Shown here piece by piece: positions 13,906-15,345 of a stretch of 15,345 nt of DNA (within the stretch, counting starts at the first letter, position 1; every line of letters begins with the position of its first letter). The notes beneath the pieces were generated by a model. It searched no databases, was not told the origin of the DNA, and saw only the letters and a program-made list of their open reading frames with translations. The position numbers and the translations under genes were made by a program. The stretch comes from an uncultured Alphaproteobacteria bacterium (lineage in GTDB: Bacteria; Pseudomonadota; Alphaproteobacteria; Rickettsiales; UBA1997). The stretch lies in contig CAIYMZ010000039.1 of assembly GCA_903927415.1 (NCBI GenBank), forward strand, positions 1-15,345. The letters run 5' to 3'.

Positions 13906-14913
13906 ATGACAAAACCTAGCGCAAAAATTATAGCAGCTATTGCGAGAAGAGCCTCTTCTACTGCCGGAAAAAATTACCCTTCAATATTTTTTGGCGATGT
14001 TCATATAAGTAGGCCAAGGTTTCCTGCATTGCTGTCACAAGCCATGCCCGGACTGATAAAAGCATCTGGAGCCACAGAATTTTTATTTGAACTTACGCCA
14101 GAATTAAAAATACCAGACGTAGAAAAACATTTTAGAGAAGATGGCTTAAAAAGTTATAAACTTATGTGCGAAAGATCGGAGATAGTTTATAATGCACTAA
14201 CTCTCTCTAACGAGAAATACGGCACTAAATTTGATCCTGACGAATTAACCTTCGACAACGTCACAAAATGCGTTGCCGGTCTTACTCTTTCAGATTGCGC
14301 AGAAGCCGTATCCAAAGCTCTTCCGAAGTTGGATAAAATTATTGGGTTAAGCTTGGCAGGAATTTTGATGTCGATTGGCGATAAAATGGCACTGGCGACT
14401 TTATCAAAAAAAGCGGTTGAAGTTTTGGGCACTGATCATTGCCATCACGTTGATTGCAAAACTGAGAAACTTTTCAACACAGAAGAAAGTATATTTTCAA
14501 GAAATGTGCACATTGTTACGGAGGGAATACTTAAAATTCCGAATGCCATAGGATGTTTCGGCATCGGCCATTTTGAAGGACTCATAAATATCCTTACCGG
14601 CATTCATTCTGCACAAACTAATCCAACACGACTTCCGGCAGAAGCGGTAGAATACGCCCATAAATTACCAATGGCTGATCCAAGAAAACTAATTTTTATC
14701 TTTCCTTATCTTGGAAATCCTTTGGATGAGAACGATAAAGGGTTAAGAGAAGAGATGAGTCAGTATAGAAATGAGCTTTTCCCTATTTATACTTTTGATG
14801 CCACCAAAGAAACTGCCGAAAGCTTTCCAAAACGAGTTATGAAAATTGCTGAAAAACATCGTGAAAAATTTCCGGCACTCGAGGATTATCGCACTTCTGA
14901 CAGCAGAATTTAA
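13906..14913 (+). CDS. Uncharacterised protein, possible EreA/ChaN/TIKI-like fold
   Basis: I do not recognise this 335-residue protein with confidence. It has no signal peptide or membrane helix and is probably cytosolic. Two segments recall the EreA/ChaN/TraB-TIKI superfamily: an N-terminal strand and loop SIFFGDVH (26-33), a helix, then FLFEL (59-63), like the family's GExH and later glutamate; and R199-N200, helix, then CFGIGHFEG (217-225), like the R...G..H motif near the end of that fold. A His/Cys cluster (TDHCHHVDC, 176-184) could bind metal. Codon use differs from the neighbours, with many AGA/AGG arginine and ATA isoleucine codons, suggesting transfer. It lies between two copies of the pdxH 3' end. 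The superfamily link is tentative. Confidence 0.6.
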   Translation: MTKPSAKIIAAIARRASSTAGKNYPSIFFGDVHISRPRFPALLSQAMPGLIKASGATEFLFELTPELKIPDVEKHFREDGLKSYKLMCERSEIVYNALTLSNEKYGTKFDPDELTFDNVTKCVAGLTLSDCAEAVSKALPKLDKIIGLSLAGILMSIGDKMALATLSKKAVEVLGTDHCHHVDCKTEKLFNTEESIFSRNVHIVTEGILKIPNAIGCFGIGHFEGLINILTGIHSAQTNPTRLPAEAVEYAHKLPMADPRKLIFIFPYLGNPLDENDKGLREEMSQYRNELFPIYTFDATKETAESFPKRVMKIAEKHREKFPALEDYRTSDSRI

Positions 14914-15115
14914 CGTGAGCAAGGCGGGGTTTATACCCAACCTGATTCAAAACACCGAACTTATGACGAGCATTTTTGAGGAAAAATTGCGACGGAAAAC
15001 GCCGGCTGTAGCAAGTGCTGCAGCCAAGTTTTCCGAGCAAATTTTTACCAAAAATGACGCAGGCCGAAGGCCGAGTAATTTGAACTCACTCAAAAAATAA
15101 AAAATTTTTGTGAGT
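14914..15115 (+). other. Non-coding tail of the inserted segment
   Basis: These 202 bases follow the unknown gene and lead to the pdxH fragment. They begin with a decayed copy of the GACGGGGTTT repeat (GAGCAAGGCGGGGTTTATAC at 14917-14936; compare 4256-4275), include GGCCGAAGGCC (15062-15072), and end with a hairpin. A 45-residue reading frame (14963-15100, MTSIFEEKLRRKTPAVAS...) is open but has no recognisable motif or ribosome site; I do not call it a gene. Confidence 0.4.
15084..15115 (+). terminator. AT-rich hairpin before the pdxH fragment
   Basis: ACTCAC (15084-15089) and GTGAGT (15110-15115) bracket an A-run and a T-run (CAAAAAAT and ATTTTTG) that can extend the stem imperfectly. It could end transcripts from the unknown gene. 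It also lies exactly at the left edge of the second pdxH 3' copy. Confidence 0.35.
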
Positions 15116-15198
15116 AAAAAGGCGATTTCCGTCTGCACACGCGATGCTGCTATTCGCGCGACGGTGAGAAGTGGAAGATGGGGTTTTTGTATCCGTAA
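15116..15198 (+). pseudogene. pdxH: Second copy of the pdxH 3' end (fragment)
   Basis: In one frame this reads KGDFRLHTRCCYSRDGEKWK followed by MGFLYP and TAA, against the intact pdxH end KGDFRLHTRCYYSREDGGKW plus RMGFLYP. The DNA differs from 13760-13845 by six substitutions and one in-frame 3-base deletion, and similarity stops exactly at the stop codon. The frame is closed directly upstream (TAA at 15115-15117), so no protein is made from it. The mostly conservative changes suggest it diverged while still coding, meaning it came from another pdxH allele or was once the end of a working gene. Confidence 0.88.
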
Positions 15199-15345
15199 AT
15201 TTTTTAATAATTATAACCCCCAATAACGCTTAAGGAATCTGTCCAAATACCACAGGCTCTAATCTGATTTTGATTGTCACCCCGCACTTGTTGCGGGGTC
15301 CATTTCGTCACAACCAATAAAATCGTGTCTTTGACGAGATTGACC
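15199..15345. repeat. Intergenic end of window with one 28-nt hairpin repeat
   Basis: No gene is visible in the last 147 bases. An exact reversed copy of the 28-nt GC-rich hairpin repeat lies at 15275-15302 (TGTCACCCCGCACTTG through GCGGGGTCCA), identical to the unit at 1698-1725. The remainder is AT-rich without recognisable signals; a gene may begin beyond the right edge. Confidence 0.8.

Noticed and set aside
14963..15100. 45-residue open frame (MTSIFEEKLRRK...)
   Set aside because: No motif, no ribosome site, and it overlaps repeat debris and a hairpin; it may be a chance frame or remnant.

Overview
The window looks like a piece of an AT-rich alphaproteobacterial chromosome, probably from the Rickettsiales or a nearby lineage. 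The best evidence is the first ~97 bases, which are the reverse complement of the 5' end of a 16S rRNA with the alphaproteobacterial start (CTTGAGAGTTTGATCCTGG, then AACGAACGCTGGCGG). The dense sprinkling of small GC-rich palindromes between genes fits the same picture. The TonB system, an outer-membrane siderophore receptor and an RND pump show a Gram-negative cell that still scavenges iron and exports toxic compounds, so it is not an extremely reduced endosymbiont. The assignment rests on one partial 16S and general style, and is not certain.

Layout. 1-520: 16S 5' end and a long leader, on the minus strand. 521-2180: holA and a small glycine-zipper lipoprotein, both minus, separated by a repeat cluster. 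2447-6552: a plus-strand iron-uptake block of tonB, exbB, exbD and a TonB-dependent siderophore receptor. TonB-ExbB-ExbD would energise the receptor directly. 6584-7243: a minus-strand mazEF toxin-antitoxin pair. 7328-7524: a composite inverted-repeat element ending on the tilS stop codon. 7519-8520: tilS, minus. 8594-13224: a TolC-like outer-membrane channel and an RND efflux permease, plus, with no adaptor gene between them. 13258-13845: pdxH. 13906-14913: an unrecognised gene with faint EreA/ChaN/TIKI-type motifs. 15116-15198: a second, slightly diverged copy of the pdxH 3' end.

The most interesting feature is at the right end. The unknown gene and its non-coding tail lie between two in-frame copies of the last ~83-86 bases of pdxH, both ending exactly at the stop codon. 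This is the footprint expected of an insertion into, or recombination with a foreign allele at, the 3' end of pdxH. The cargo gene also has visibly different codon use. Elsewhere the window holds at least four families of short repeats: a 28-nt GC-rich hairpin, a GACGGGGTT nested palindrome, CCCCC/GGGGG hairpins and a CCTATCG/CCTGACG heptamer. One heptamer array lies inside the tilS coding sequence. Almost no gene has a recognisable Shine-Dalgarno sequence; mazF is the exception.
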